Source: Colius striatus
Taxonomy: Eukaryota; Chordata; Aves; Coliiformes; Coliidae
NCBI RefSeq assembly: GCF_028858725.1
Contig: NC_084773.1
Location: forward strand, 6,500,350-6,564,349
Length of the DNA: 64,000 bases
Reading direction: 5' to 3'
The notes under the pieces were generated by a model that was not told the DNA's origin, searched no databases, and was given only the letters and a program-made list of their open reading frames with translations. Position numbers and translations under genes: made by a program. Positions within the stretch are counted from its first letter, which is position 1. Each line of letters begins with the position of its first letter. Shown piece after piece: positions 12,401-27,400 of this stretch.

Positions 12401-15400
12401 TCTACAAATGCTTTCTTGTGATCATGTGATGTTGGGGGTGGGCTTTTTACTACTTCAGAAAAGAGAGTTTCCTCTTTACTGTAAAGTGTGCTTTAAGCCT
12501 AAAGAATCAGTAGAACTAAAAGTTTAATTTTTGTTCATGGCAATGCTGAAAGGTTCTATTATGTAGTATTTCAGTAAAACACTCAGTAGCTAGGCAGCAG
12601 TAAGCAATACATAATATTCTGTTCTTTGTAACCTGTTAGGGTTGATATGCATTTTCAACAATAAATTACTCATTTAAGAATATCTCTGTTCAACATGTTG
12701 GGTAAATGGTTTACTGTGTTTAGAGTCATAAAAGAAATAAATAGATTGACTGCAATTCAACTGAATGAGGTTTATCTCAAAGAAATTTAGAGCCTTAAAA
12801 AGATAAACAGTCATAAAATAAATCCACTTTAGACTGGATTCTCTAACAGAGCCTCAGAATAGAATATCCAGCACACTCATTGTCAGCTTTAATCAGACAC
12901 TTAGTAGATATTGTTGAATTTATTCACATCATGACAAAAGAAGGAATTATTTCTACCAAGAAAACTTGTAGGACCTTTTGCTTCCACACCTTGGGGAGAG
13001 GGCCTGTGTTTTCATTGCCTTTCTGAAGTCCAACACTCAAAGGTGAAATGAGGCACAAGGCACGTGTGAGTTCTGACTAAGAAGTAAAAAAATCAATGGG
13101 GGAAATGGTATAAATTTGGAAGCAATACATGGAGTGTTCATATTGTATGTGACAGTTGAATCATTAAATTTCTATGTATGTTAACTTGGCCGTAGCCTCA
13201 GTTCTTGCCTCTTAATCGTGTTACTGTGCTTTAAAACAACCATCAAAGTAATCTGACAAGGCTTGGCTTGTCCAGTTAAATTTGAAGCAGTAGAACAAAA
13301 AAAGACCTGTAAATCACTGGTAAAATTACAGCTTTGTGAAATAGGAAAGCTTGCAACATACATATAGAGTATGTTTGGCTTTGCTATTTCATTTTTTAAT
13401 TTCAAGGACCTTCGCAGCTACAGTTCTGTGTCGTGTTTACTTGTTACTGGTAATGTAAAGACAGAGCAACTTGCACCTGGCATCTTTTTATTTGTTTGGT
13501 TTCCCTTCTTCCACCAGTTTCTAAATGCATATTCTTCTGCAGGACAAAGAAGATGTTCCAGTCGAAATGTCCAATGGAGAACCTGGTTGTCATTACTTTG
13601 AACAGCTCTGCTACAATGATATGTGGCTTAAGGTTGGGGACTGTGTCTTCATAAAATCCCATGGGTTAGTGCGACCTCGAGTAGGAAGGTGGGTGCAACT
13701 TCTTTAGCTGCAGTTTGTATCACTAAAAAGAACTTGGACAAAAGACAGTCTTGTTGAAAAAAGTGTAAAAGAGGATGGGGAAAAAACCTTCTGAAATAAA
13801 CTAAATTTTCCAAGCTCTTAATAGATTATAAAGTAGAAGTTTAGTCGCCTAATGAAAAGGTGATAAGGTACAGTTGGTATAGACTGTTCTTCTGTACTTG
13901 TTTTTTACTGAGTCTTGCTGAGCACTATAGTGCATCCAGCTGTCTCATTTGGGAGGGGTGACCTTTCATTTATGTCAGTGGTTTGGTTTTCTTTTCAGAA
14001 TTGAAAAGATGTGGGTGAGAGATGGAGCTGCGTATTTCTTTGGTCCAATCTTTATACATCCCGAAGAAACTGAACATGAACCAACTAAAATGTTCTACAA
14101 GAAGGAAGTGTTTTTGAGTAACTTGGAGGAGACCTGTCCAATGACTTGCATTTTGGGTAACTATTAACAATTTAAATGCAATGGAAACTCTCTTTCCCTG
14201 CACAGTCTCAAGTAGGTGGGACCTGCTTTGGCAGGGGTGTTGGACTAGATGATCTCTAAAGGTGTCTTCCCACCCTCTGCCATTCTATGATCCTAATTTA
14301 TAACTATGTGTAGGCATGATTCCAAGTATATTTTTTTCAAATAGAGTGAGGGAGGAGAGATTATTTAGTCTATTTATATTATGCATTCCTGTCTTTGGGA
14401 CTTGTGGGAATTTTCACTACAAGGAAGAGAATTCTCACCATAAAGAACCTTTTTTGCAATACAGGAATGAGGTATTTGATGTCTAAGTGAATGTTGTGTG
14501 CAGCCAGACAATAGAAAAATCCATTATTCTCACTTATTCATGTAATCATTCCAGTATGTTACCTGGAAAGTTGGTCGAGAAGGAGATTGCAATGTGGTTT
14601 GTTGTATAAGAGGGATGACTATGTACTTTGCTTTGTAGTTAGGACATGGTGCTAAAGATAGTTCACTGACTAGTGATCATGGGGTTTTGTTACTTTGGAG
14701 TTTTTCTTGTTCTTTAGAAAGAAGCCAAGAGCTGCATCAAGTTTGTGTAGGTTTCTTGTGAGTGACATGATTTAATAGGTATATTGATTGGTGTATTTTC
14801 CGTAGTTGCACCAAATACCAGGAATCTTCCAGATCTGAGACTGACAAAAACTTGAGTTTTCACACTTTTTGTAAAATTGTCTATAAGTGTGACTACTTTC
14901 TTACTCAACTCTGTCATTTTTTTCAGGAAAGTGTGTGGTTCTGTCTTTCAAAGACTTCCTCTCCTGCAGACCAACAGAAATCTCAGAAAACGATGTTTTT
15001 CTTTGTGAGAGCCGCTACAATGAAAGTGACAAACAAATGAAGAAATTTAAAGGGCTGAAGAGGTTTTCACTCTCTGCAAAAGTTGTAGATGATGAAATAT
15101 ACTATTTCAGGTAAAAATGTGATGGGAATAATGGGGTCATCTGAGCACTCTTCTGTGTTGTGGTGCATTGATTCTAGTTGGCAGCTAAGCCACACTCAGC
15201 TGCTTGCTCTCACTCCTCTGTGGTGGGATGGGGGACAGAATCAGAAGAGCAAAAGGAAGAAAAACTCCATGGTCAAGGTAAAGACAATTTAATAAGTGCT
15301 GCACATGCAAACAAATCAAAATAAAGAATTAATTCTCTACTTCCCATCAGCAGGGAGGTGATTAGCTATTTTCCAGAAAGCAGGGCCTCAACTTGTGTAA

Positions 15401-18400
15401 AGGTTACTTGGAAAGACAAACGCCATAACCCAAATGTCCCCCCTTCCTCTTCTTTTCCCCCAGCTTTTATTGCTGAGCAAGATGCCGTACAATATGGAAT
15501 ATCCCTTTGGTCAATTTAGCTTAACTGCCCTGTTGTCCTTCCTCCCAGTTTATTGCTGACCTCCAGCCAGCTTTCTGGGAGGGCAGAATGTGGGGAAAAA
15601 AGAGGCCAATATTGTTCATCAGTAACTACAACACTGATGTGTTATCAACACTGTTGTGGTCACAAATCTAAAATGCACCACCATACAGGCTACTGTGCAT
15701 AAAATTAACTCCATCCTAGCCAGACCCAGTACATATGTAAAAGTCATAGTTGTAGGAGGAGTTTAACTAATCCTACTTTTGGGAAGAAGTCCAGATAACA
15801 TCAGTCTCTTCATGGTCTTAATACCAGTGGATGTTTTGTTTTTCTTGTTGTGACTTTAGGGAAAGTTATTATGTTATCAGATTGCAACATTCTTTTGGAT
15901 GTTGTTAGAATACTTAAGCCCTCGTGATGGGTAACAAATAGCTTTCCACTTGGTTAACATTAATTTCTGCCTTAAGTAAAATGTAAAATCTAAAGGAAGA
16001 TGTGGTGTTAACTGTCTTCTATTGCAAAAATGAAGTATTCGCTGCATTGAAATTCCTTTTAACTCACAACAAATAAAAAACTAAGATTAAAAAGTCCTTC
16101 AAACAGGTGACTGGAATGAAACCCTGGCCAAAGACACTGAATGGTTTCTGCTCAGTGTTCTGAAAGGAGTCACAGGCACGTCCCAAGTCACCACTGCTCC
16201 CACGGTATTCAATGATAGAGGAAGAAAAGTTGCTTTTCTCTTCAAAAATACATGCTATCTCCTGTAAAGTATGAGTGTGTTCTTATCTGCTTTTTGTCTT
16301 CTGCCTTCACCTTTCAGAAAGCCCATAATTCCTCAGAAGGAACCATCTCCACTACTGGAAAAGAAGATTCAGCAGCTAGAAGCAAAATTTGCTGAGTTGG
16401 AAGGAGGCGATGAGGACATGGAAGAGATGGGAGAAGAGGAAGGTGATATGACTGAAACACCTTCTATGCCTCAGCTTCAGACTCCATTAGCTAGTGATTT
16501 GGATATAATGCCTTATACTCCACCACAGGTAAGGATCTTGAAAACCCTGTTATATTCTGCATTCTTTCCCCAACCAAAATAAACAATGAAACAGTAACAT
16601 TTTATCATATACACAGAAGTGATGTATACTTCAGTTTCCAAGTCTATGGCATACTTTACATGGAACAAGTTTGGTATATCCAGTAGGATATCTAGGTGAT
16701 AATACTCAGGTCTATGAAAATATTTTAAAAGGAAGTCATTCAATTGAGGGAAATCTAAGGTCCATTTTTGTGTGATACATTAGTGTTATTTTGAACTCAT
16801 AGGTCTTCTATGACCCTTGGTCAGAAATATCAGGTCCTTCTATTAAATGTAAAGTTGGGATGTAAGGGTTGGATTAAAATTCTTAGTTTACCTACTGCCC
16901 ATTTTTAAGCTTTTCCTTAAATTTTGAGAAAAGTTAGCATTTAGGGTTTTGCAGTTTTGATACAGTTTTAGAAAAGGCTGTGCATCATCCTCACAAAAAA
17001 AGAATCAGGTTTTTTTAGTATTGAGTTACAGTTCTTAATTGGAAATAAGAACTTGTTTCAAAGTTACAAGAACTGCATGTCCTAGAAGCTTTAGTATTAA
17101 TTTGATGATAAATGAGTAGGAAGTAAGAAAGGAATTGTGTGTGGTTATGTGCTACTTGAATGTGACATGAGTCATTGGTGCTGCTTAAATTGGGGGACTT
17201 TGGATCCCCTCTGTCTCTCTTGCTGTGTTACTTACACGAGCTCTGGTATTTATGTAACTGAGTATTGAAGCAGGGTGAGGGGCTGCTTTAACTGGAAATT
17301 AACCTAACTGGAGAAGTTGTTTGCAACTGGGTTCAGCCCTTCATCTGTCTCGTCACATTACCACATCCAAGCTAATGCCAGCATTAAAGAGGCAATGGGA
17401 ATGACCTGCTGGGAACAGGAGGGAATTTCAGACACTCTTATAACCAGCACTATGGATTTCTGCTGTATTACAGTCAATGTGAAGTGGCAACTTCATTGGT
17501 AATTGGAGAAAGGATATGACCCCTGCACAGGAACTGTCTTTGGGTGTCATGCAAAAGAGTTGATGAATTAGAAAGCTTTAGCTTAGTTTGTGATTTTTTT
17601 TGCCATGTGGACAGGCAGACAAATGCATTTTCTTGTTGCAAGGTTGTTTTAAGGTGATGAATTTCATAAGTAGCGTGAAAACTCTTGCAGAATATTATGA
17701 CTAGAAAGCATATTACCAATAGTAGCCAACTAATGTAACACTTCAGGAAGAGGAAGGTAAGTTTTTATAAATCAAAATATTATCTGATTAAGCCTGGCAG
17801 CTGCCAAAACCAGTTTTAAGTAAGGACCGTTGGACATTAAAGATGTCTTCAACTGCCTTCTGCAGTATTCACTCTTTTGGCCTCCTTTCCTTTCTGTCTT
17901 TTTACATGGCTGTGTGGTTCTTAGGTTCCCTTGATAAGTTTTATTTAAATGGTAATATATAAACTGTCGTTAAAAAGCCAGGTGGATCCTTGGTTTGGTT
18001 TTTTTTGTTTCTTTTAAAATGATTCTAATGGGACACTCCTGCAGAGCTTTCAGGATAACTGCTGAGAAGTCAGGCTCAGTGGATACATTCAATATATGTG
18101 TATATACCTTTAGACAGGTGTGAACTCACAAGGCTGGGACTTGAAGTAAAAAAACAAACAAAAAACCCAACAAATAAGAAAAACTGAAAAGAGTCAATAG
18201 CAATGCTTGCTAAGAATTGAATGATGGCACACAAGTACCCTGGCAGATTCCTCACACTGCTGATTGGAAGGAAGAGGCATATTGTGTCTGAGCTGGCATT
18301 CAGAGCACAATTTAACTCTGGTGGAGAGATAACTAACATATAGAACAGAAGTAAACTTTCTTCTTCAGACATTCTGTTTGATTTGTGACCCAAGTGAAAA

Positions 18401-21400
18401 GTGTCTTTTTAAACTCCCAGCTAAAAGGCACATGTTTCTTCCTGTTCTCTTAAATGTATGGAATCTCATTTAGCAGCTATTAAACCCCATACCTTTAAAA
18501 CCTTTTTTTTCTCCTGATAACAGAGAAGCTTTTACTACAGCTAAGGATAAAAGGAGTCAAGACAAATGAATACATGGTATTGTGGGGCTTGAGAAGTGGG
18601 TGGATAATGCTATTCTGCTGCAGTTCGCTGTAAATCAAATGGAACCTAACAATGAGAAGTGTGTGTAACTTCAGTTTTGCTTTAGCAATATGGATGAGAA
18701 AAGGCATAAAAAGGGGATCCTGGTTTATCCCTTAAAGTGTCTAAAAGTGAATATGCAGGTAACTGGCTCGGATGGAAGAGATTCTGTGATTCTGTGAATA
18801 GGCTTTTACATTAGATTACTGTTACCGAAAAATGTTTCAAGCATTATAAAGGCAAAACTAGATGATAAACTCATAGCTGTGTAAGTGCAGATGTGTAAGA
18901 GGCCAAATATATCCTTATATTTTTCCTGTTTCTGAGTTGAGAACCCTCCATCTGCCAATTTGGGCTTGCCTGAGAAGCCAAGATTAGTAGTGCATGTCCT
19001 GTGCGTCATCCCAGGATCTGCATGGAGTTGTCTTCACTATCTCCCATCTTATAGACAAACCTAGAAGACTTCCTCCCAAAAGACAAGTGTTATCTTTAGG
19101 TCCATAATGAAAACATCAAAGGTGAAAATGAATACAGGGTTTGAAAATCAGTGCAGTGAAGTTTGGAGTAACATACAAGTATGCTTCAGTTTATCCAGTC
19201 CCTGGCTTACATTGATGAGCAAGACTTTTTAAGCATCTTAGTATTCCTGAAGCTTTGTTTTAAGCTGAGAGAAAAGCGTTGAACTGTGAGGTCAAATTGG
19301 CAAGTGGCAGGAGCTTAGTAAAGTGACCAGAATTTCAGGATAGGAAGAAAACAGTGGCATAAATTTTTCTTTGCTTTTTTCCCTGCTAAGTATTTGGAAA
19401 CAATTACACTTTTCAAGGTGTGAGGCATTTGTAATATCTTGGAAATGAGGAAGACTTTTTGAGCAGTTTGATATTATTGATGCCTTATTGGTTGGAGTAT
19501 TGGGTGAATTATCATCTCCTAAGACAACACAAGTAAAAGGAGCCTTCAAAAGGGGGATTCCAGCTCTAGTAGCTCAGTGGTTATCAGAATAGGTTAAATA
19601 TTTTGATGTCTGGAAACATCAAGGAGCTTTCAGAAGATGCATCCATGGTGATAAAAGCAAAGGAGCAGAATTTTTGCTACCCATCCACATAAGAATGTGA
19701 TGTGAGCTTGTTGGGCAGATAAACAGTAATTACAAAACTGGAGTGTCAAGTTTTTCAGGAAGAAATGGCATCTTATGTCATGGAAGCTGAACACTAAAAG
19801 AAAGTCTGGCAGGTAAAACAGAGAGCACTTAAGGATGAGAAGAGTAGCAGGTGGAGCCAAGGAGGGTAGGGGTTGCAAGGAGGAAATGGGGGAGCATTTC
19901 CCTAAAACCTGCAATGGAAAATAAAATGTTTTACCCAACTTGTGTTGGCAATATTTCTGAACAGCATAATGGATAAAATCTGTGACATAACACAATTACT
20001 TTTATTCTCTTCTGGCTTTCCAAACAGTCCCTTATTTGCTACTCAGCATTTCCAAGTCCTCTCACTCAGTCTGGAATGATTTTGGCTAGTTGTAAGCATT
20101 CTGTGTTGTCTTACTGAGAATGTTTTGAAGCCTCAGTTACAAAGGTAGCAGTATGTGTGGAAAAGCATCAGAATATTGGGATTTTTTTTGTTGTTGTTTC
20201 TTTTTTTATTTTGCCTGTGCACTTGTACTGATTTTCAGAGCTTTGAATGTTGTGTGTCGAGAAGCTTCTCTTTTGTACACTTGTGGTCATAACTGCTTTT
20301 TCTCACAGTCCACTCCCAAGTCTGTTAAGGGCAGCACCAAGAAGGAGGGATCAAAAAGGAAGATCAACATGAGTGGGTACATCTTGTTTAGCAGCGAGAT
20401 GAGAGCTGTGATTAAAGCTCAGCACCCAGACTACTCCTTTGGAGAGCTCAGCAGGCTTGTAGGAACTGAATGGAGAAACTTGGAAGCAACAAAGAAAGCA
20501 GAATATGAAGGTAAATAAAAACTAAGATGCTAAACTCTTTTCTTTTTCTTTCTCAACACATCCATTACTGTTATTCAGATGACAGGTTTAATAAAAGAAG
20601 ATATTTATGTTTGTGTTCTGGATGTACCTTTAAAAAGAAGTTCATACTGAGAGGTGACTGAAGAGGAGCAAAGAGCATGTTTAAGTTATGTAGTGCACAA
20701 CTGATAATTTAAACGTCTTTGCCACAAATAACCAAATGAACAAAGACCAAGAAAATGGGGACAAATTAGAAGTAAAGGGGCATGAAGCCTCTGGGCTGGA
20801 AGTCAGTTGGAAAAATGATTTGTGAAAGTTTCCTTAAAAGGAGGACTGGGGGGAGTTATGGAGAAGAAGCTCTTCAGAGCTGTAGCAGCAGGTAAGAAGG
20901 CCTACAGCGGAGCGGGAAGAAGTTCTGTGAGTAACAGTACTTAGACTCCTAAACAACTTTGGTAGAATAAAATCAAGGATACAGAATCTGTTATGATACC
21001 GTAAATATGAGCTATTGTTCAGTCTCAGTGTTAATCAACTGTTGTAACTGATTTTGAGAGGTTTCATACCCTGAAGTAAGCCTAGGAAGGAGTATTTCAT
21101 AGGCATGAGGTACTTTCTCCCTTTCTTTCTCACCTCCTCTTTTTCTTTCTTGTGCTCTCTCTCGTGCTGTGGCTCTCTCCTCCTTCCCTTCCTTCCCTCC
21201 CTTCCCTTCTTTCTGATATTGGCCATCGCATTTCAACTTTGATTAAAATAAAATACAGTTGATCCTGAACAGGAGGCCCTTACTCAAGCCAGATACATTC
21301 CCTTAGCATCCATAGCTATTACTTTAGTTAATAATATATCAACAATACCAGTAAAAAACACCTGGATTTTTATGCAACTGTTGCAGTTTTAGTGGAAGAA

Positions 21401-24400
21401 AATGTTAGTTAGGATAGGAAAGGTAGAACACCCTGGGAAGTTATCACCCAGTGAAGTTATAACTTTGCTTTTTTAAAAAGGAAAGTTGATAGGTTTTTGG
21501 CATACTCATAGCTTAAAGGCAGCTTTGATCTTCAAACTAGAAACTTGCATGTTCTCACTTTCCACTCTCAGCTACCTCAGTCCTTTCTGAATTTGCAGTA
21601 GTACCCCTGCAGTTCTGCAGACTAATACAGCACCACTCAGCTATGTGCAAGTTTCCTTTGGAGATGCTGTGAAAGGAAATGGTAATGCTTTCTTTGTGAC
21701 AGTAATTTGCCTTATTTTTGTTTCTGTTATGGTTTCTTTTTACACCCTTCTAGGTGCACATGGGGTCTTTTTATTGACAGACCCCCTCCTCACAGCATAA
21801 TTCTTAAGCAGTAGGATGGTCAGCATATCATCACTTACTACCTTAGAGCAGCTTTACATCTCGCACTTCTGCAGGAAGACATGGCTGTAATGTAATGGTA
21901 GCAACAGTGTCTGGCCACTATGTTTGTGATTGCCTGCTTTCTTCCATTTTTATCCTCTTTCTTAAGTAAAATTTGTCAAAGCTTTTGGGTTTTGTGCTGC
22001 GGTTTCTCTGGCTTGGTGTCTGCCCAGAACTAGACATGTTTTTACTTGCTTTTGAGGGGCTGGGATGGGGTTATAAAGCACCCAAACTGTGCTTTCCATA
22101 TGTGTCACTGTGATGAGTCATAATTCACCTGTTCTCTAGTGTGGACATACACCAGGCATCAGAGAACAGACACAGTTTGATAGGTCAATGGAAAAATGCC
22201 TTTTCCATGTTCTGATGAAAAGTAGTTTACATTTTAAATGCATTTTGACCCACTGAAAGTTTCATTTGCTCTATGTGCAGGGTAATAGTTGTTTATTTAG
22301 CAGTAACTGAGCAAAGAATAGGCAGCATTGGAAATGCTTGAATGGCTTTCTGCACTGAAAAAACTCCTCAAAATAGAATAAAGTCATGCATGGGATTAAG
22401 GTAAAGGCCTGTTTTAAGGAAAAGCTCTGTTCAAAGCAAAATGTCTCTTTCCTGTGTTTTGAGGTGTGTTGGAAATGTTGTTTGAGTGATCTGAAGTTCT
22501 GACTGAAAGGGTGTGGGTTTAGTATTAAGGTGAATGCTCAAGGCTGAACTTTTAGACAGCTGCTATACAGTTCTCACTTGGCAGTGTTAGTTCCATGGCA
22601 GTCACAGCGTGGATAGAGGCTAGGTAAAACTTGGCTACTCTCCTATGTCAGATCCTGCTTCAAAGCTTAGCACTCTGAAGTCTGATAAAGCTGAACAGTA
22701 GTTTCTCATTCATCAGAGTGTCTCCAGAACTCTTGCTTTTCTCTGACCATTTTTTTTTTAGCTGACCAAAAGTAGGTGACAGTCAGAACAGCTGCTTCAT
22801 CTTTTCCCCAAATGCTTGCTTTGCTCTGAAGAGGATTATCTCATTTTTCTACTTCAGGATCTACCTTTAAATGTCTTGTGTGTTTTGTTCTCAATCGTGT
22901 GTAAGTTACCTGTAGTCAATTTAAGTTTCTGTGCGTCGTCATCTCTTCCTGAAATGACAAGTGAAAAGCAGGAAGGAAATGCCTTTGGAAATGAAACTGG
23001 TCTTTCAGAGTATGGAGGTAGTGCTAGAAGCTGCACAAGCAGGTTCTACAGGAGACAAATGTGTGATAGATGTTTGAATTTGTATACTAAAGAAAATGAG
23101 TAACATTGACAGGATGCACAACTTAATATCCTTGATGAACAACTTCTCAGTCTTTGACAGAGGACTTTGATTGCTGATTTAGTGGCAGTTTTCATCTTTC
23201 ACCAACTGCAAGAGAACTTCTAGCCCTGCATTCACTGTTATTAAAGTTTACTGGAGATGTATGCTGCATTCATTTATTCTTTGTTGTTCCTCATTGCATC
23301 AGTCAGATACAATGTTCAGAGTAAACAAAGCGACTTGCATGCCCCCAGAGCACCTTGAGTGGGTATTCAGTTTATCTCCTTTTTTTGTTTGCTTGAGTTT
23401 GGGTTTGGTTTTTTTTTTTTCCTTTCTTCTTCCCGTGACCCTTTGACCTTCCCTTAATATAAAATTGTCCTCTGGTCAGATTCCCCTGCAGTAGATCTTT
23501 TGTTCTTGCAGTCACAGTGAGAAACTTGATTGAGATAATGACCAGATTCATCGTACAAAGGACACACATGACCTCCAGTGAGCAGCACAATGTGAGTTAG
23601 ACATCTTCAGAAAAAAAAAAGCTCAAAGGGGACCAAATGGGGAAAAATGACAGAAAGAGGCAGAGAAAAATATTTTTGGTTCATTCAAACTGCTGCTTGT
23701 TATGTTCCAAACACTAAGGGCCTATCTACACTAGGAAATCTTCGCAAATGCTTCCTGACTTTGCCACCACTTTTCAGCTGCATCAGTAGTAAAATACACG
23801 GGGAGCCCAAGAATGAACAGGCCACTCTCTGCTCAGTGCATCTTAACTTTATGGCATGTCTGGTAGACATACTTGAAACTGCCTCTGTGGGGAGCCGTGG
23901 GCCTTGGCTGCAACTGGTTTAGCTGAGACAGTGGTGTCAAAAGAGGGAAGGTTTTGCCCTGTTTTCCTAGTGCAGACCGAGCCTAGTGCTGGACTGCTGC
24001 TTCATGTTGGTAACACTGGTGTTATGATCAAATTTGTTCTTTGACTTTTTAAATTTTTATTTTATGATTTATTTTAATTTATTTTTTTTTTTTACAAAGA
24101 GATAAAACTTTGTGGAATATTTTTCATGAAAGGTTCTCTAAAAGTCTGAGCTGCAGCCACATGAAATCTAATCACATGCTGTATAAAAAGATTCATCTCT
24201 TCTACTTTATATTTGACTAAACTATGCCAGTGTTTGACTAGTCCTTTTTTTAATGAACAGATAATATTTTGAAATTCTGGGTTACAAAACAGAACTGAAA
24301 ATCTAAAATGCTTTTACAGAGCGGGCAGCTAAAGTTGCTGAGCAGCAGGAGAGAGAGCGAGCAGCACAGCAGCAGAATTCCTCCCCCCGGGCAGGCACTC

Positions 24401-27400
24401 CTGTGGGGGCTCTTATGGGGGTGGTGCCGCCACCAACACCAATGGGAATGCTCAATCAGCAGTTGACACCCGTTGCAGGTAAAAAGTAGGAGCTATGACC
24501 ATTTTTTCCTCATCCACTATATCAACCCCCTTCATAACTCTGAACACTCTCTTGGGTCACTTTGTTCTTACGGAAGAAAAAGCTCAACCTCTTCAGTCTT
24601 TCTTCATAATGAATATACATAACTGCAGGGTAGCCTGGTAGTCCCACATTACTTGCTCCAGTAGTGAGTAGCTTGTTGCAAATGCAGGGAAAAGGGGTCT
24701 CCTCATGCAGTAGTCCTTTTCTGTTTGTGTGCAGTCCTGTTTATTCACTCTGCAGAGGTCACGTTTAGCCTTGCTATGGCTGTAGAGGAGCAAGTGAAGC
24801 ACTCCTCTAGTGCATGCAGCATCAATGGAAGTGGTGAAGTAGGAGGCAAATTCTTACTTCTTTTTGGTCAGGAAGGTGAGAGGCAAACAGAATCCAAACC
24901 AGATTTTAAATCCAAGCAAAAGCACTATAGAATGGCTGATTAAATGCTGGTAAGCAGGGCAGACTAGAATCTAGAGCCATTGCAAAAACAGAAGTGAAAT
25001 GCCAATATTGTCAAATTTATCAGGTGATTTCTTTCAGAACGGAACTGATTTTTGGAGAACTCTTCCATGAGGTCCCTGATGCTGGCTATTGTGCTCGTTA
25101 CCAGTTGTAACTTGAGTTGGTAGGGAGTATGCTTGGACTAAGTATTTTCGGGATCAGATCTGAGGACAGTGTCATCCACTGGAGGTTCTTGTATGGGAGT
25201 CAGCCATACATTAGTGAGAAAATGAATTAGGTATGACCTGATAGGCTGTTTTCCTTCCCTCATTTCTAATTAAAATAATTAGATTACTTCAGTCAAGGTC
25301 ATAATAATGCTGAGTAGGTAAATATGAATATTTCAAGTGGGTTTATTCTGAGGTTTTTTAACTTTCCTGTGAGGCATTCCAATTATTCCATTGATTCTTT
25401 TGTCTTTTTTTTTTTCTCCTCTTTCTCATCCCATAGGCTGTGGCCATATTTAGAGCTGACAGCCTAAAGTGTTTCTCATCATAGTCTCTTGAGCCCTTTT
25501 CAGTAAATAGATGTTCAGACTGAAGGCACGTTGCTGCTTTGGTTCATGGGCTCCAGATGACAAAGCATTTGTTTACACCAAGTTGCTTTTTTCCTTTGGT
25601 TGGTTTGGTTTTTTCACTTTGTTCTTGATCATTTTCCTCTGAACTGTTTGCAGTTGGTGTGTGTTTGTGTGTGTGTGTGTGTGTACACAGATCTGTGCAT
25701 ATATTAAAAACAGGAAGAAAGTTCTCCAGTTCTTTAGTGAGCAACCTACTTCAATCTAGAATGTGTAGAAACGTCATCCTCTTGTGGTTGTGTTTTCTTG
25801 GTTTGGTTATGCTTTGGACATTGAGTCACTTGTGGCATTTTTTTGGAGGTAGGTGTTGATGGGCAGTAATACTTGCTATTAATACTTTCTTAAAGCTTTT
25901 CAAAAAATATGCATTCTGCAGACTACACCTGCTAACTTACTTCCTGCAGCAGCCTCCTCAAAAGCATACCTGGATTTAAGACCATCATCTTATTCACATG
26001 GAAGTCTCTTCGCTTTCACATGGGGAAATATTTGCTTAAAGTAAAGGATCGAGTGGATCTTTTTCAACTCTTTCTATTTTTGTGGCCCATTTAAAAAACA
26101 CACTCTTTCATCTTTTGGTTTCTACAAGTCTTACTTAAAAGTATCTTCTTCTGTTGAGACCTCTTTCACATCTGCCCCATCATTTGATCGCTTTGCTCTG
26201 GTTCAGAGAACTTTTCCATTGCAGAAGTCCATAGAATTCTTCATGGCCCACGAGTCCAAGAAATCCAAATCCCTTCTGAGGTGCATTTTTTCTTAGTGTG
26301 CAACACTCTAGTTTCTTGTAAATTGAGGCATTACAAAAGTTTATTTAATCTCACGTTGTTACAGTAGAAAGTGAGAAAATGAGTCATTTGAAAGACATCC
26401 TAAAGCACAGCTGAAGGAGCTGGAAATAGTTTGTCCATGTACACTACTTCAAAATCAACGTGGTAACTCATGCATGGCATATGAGAGTGGCTGCTCTTAT
26501 AAACCCTGTGGTGAGCTACAAGAATCATGGAGATTTGATGACAACTTTGTTAATGCAGCCAGTTGTTGAGTGAGCATTGTATTTGGAAGTGCAGAAATGA
26601 GCTTGTTTCATTGGAGGTTTTTTCGTTTGCTTCATTGGTTTTAAAGCTTCAAAAGTGTGTATAAATGCACTGAAGGTGTGATTGCAGCTCGGGGTGTACT
26701 GGAAGTACGAGGCAGTAGTAACAGTGAAAGCTCTTTATTCTAGGCATGCTTTTGTTGTTTTTATGTTACTTCTTACACTAGAAATATGGATTTCACTGTG
26801 TTAACAGAGGTACAGATGAGCTTCCAGATAGGCAAAATAGGTGCCTAAGACCTATTTAATAAGCGTCAATGTAGATGTCCTGTGGAAAATGAAGGTTTCA
26901 GGTAGATAAGTTCTTTATCCTCTCATTGTTTGCCCCATGTAAAGCTTTTGGAATTTCAGGGTTTTCACCTTTGTAACTTTTCTTGAGGAAGTGACAAATT
27001 CAGTCAGAGCTGGTGTGAGTTTTTGGCCAGTCTCATTCTAGAAATTCCCGTTCTGAAAGGTTCTTTTATGAGTTACTAGGAGCCTGGCAAAGACTCGGGT
27101 GGTTTCTTGCAGCAGTCTACAGAAGCCTCAGCAATTTTGCATTTCTAAACTTAACTCATCTCTTTAGACCTGCTTCTGTCCTCTGTCACCTTTTCATTGT
27201 TTTTCCAACTCCTTTCCTTGGTTACCTGACAGATGCATCCATTCAAATTAGAAAGCCTAGAAGACAGGTGAGGGACAGGCAAGTTACTTTGCAGGACCTA
27301 ACAAACATGGTGCAGTCATACCGTGTAGGTTCACCTCATGGATGGCAGCAAACCTGAGCAGAAAACAGAATAAGCTCTAAACTGTCTTCCCTCACATGCA

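Noticed and set aside
21012-21236. Lys/Glu/Arg-rich minus-strand frames resembling a charged coiled coil
   Set aside because: Produced by the polypyrimidine tract. Two overlapping frames show the same bias, which indicates a repeat artefact.
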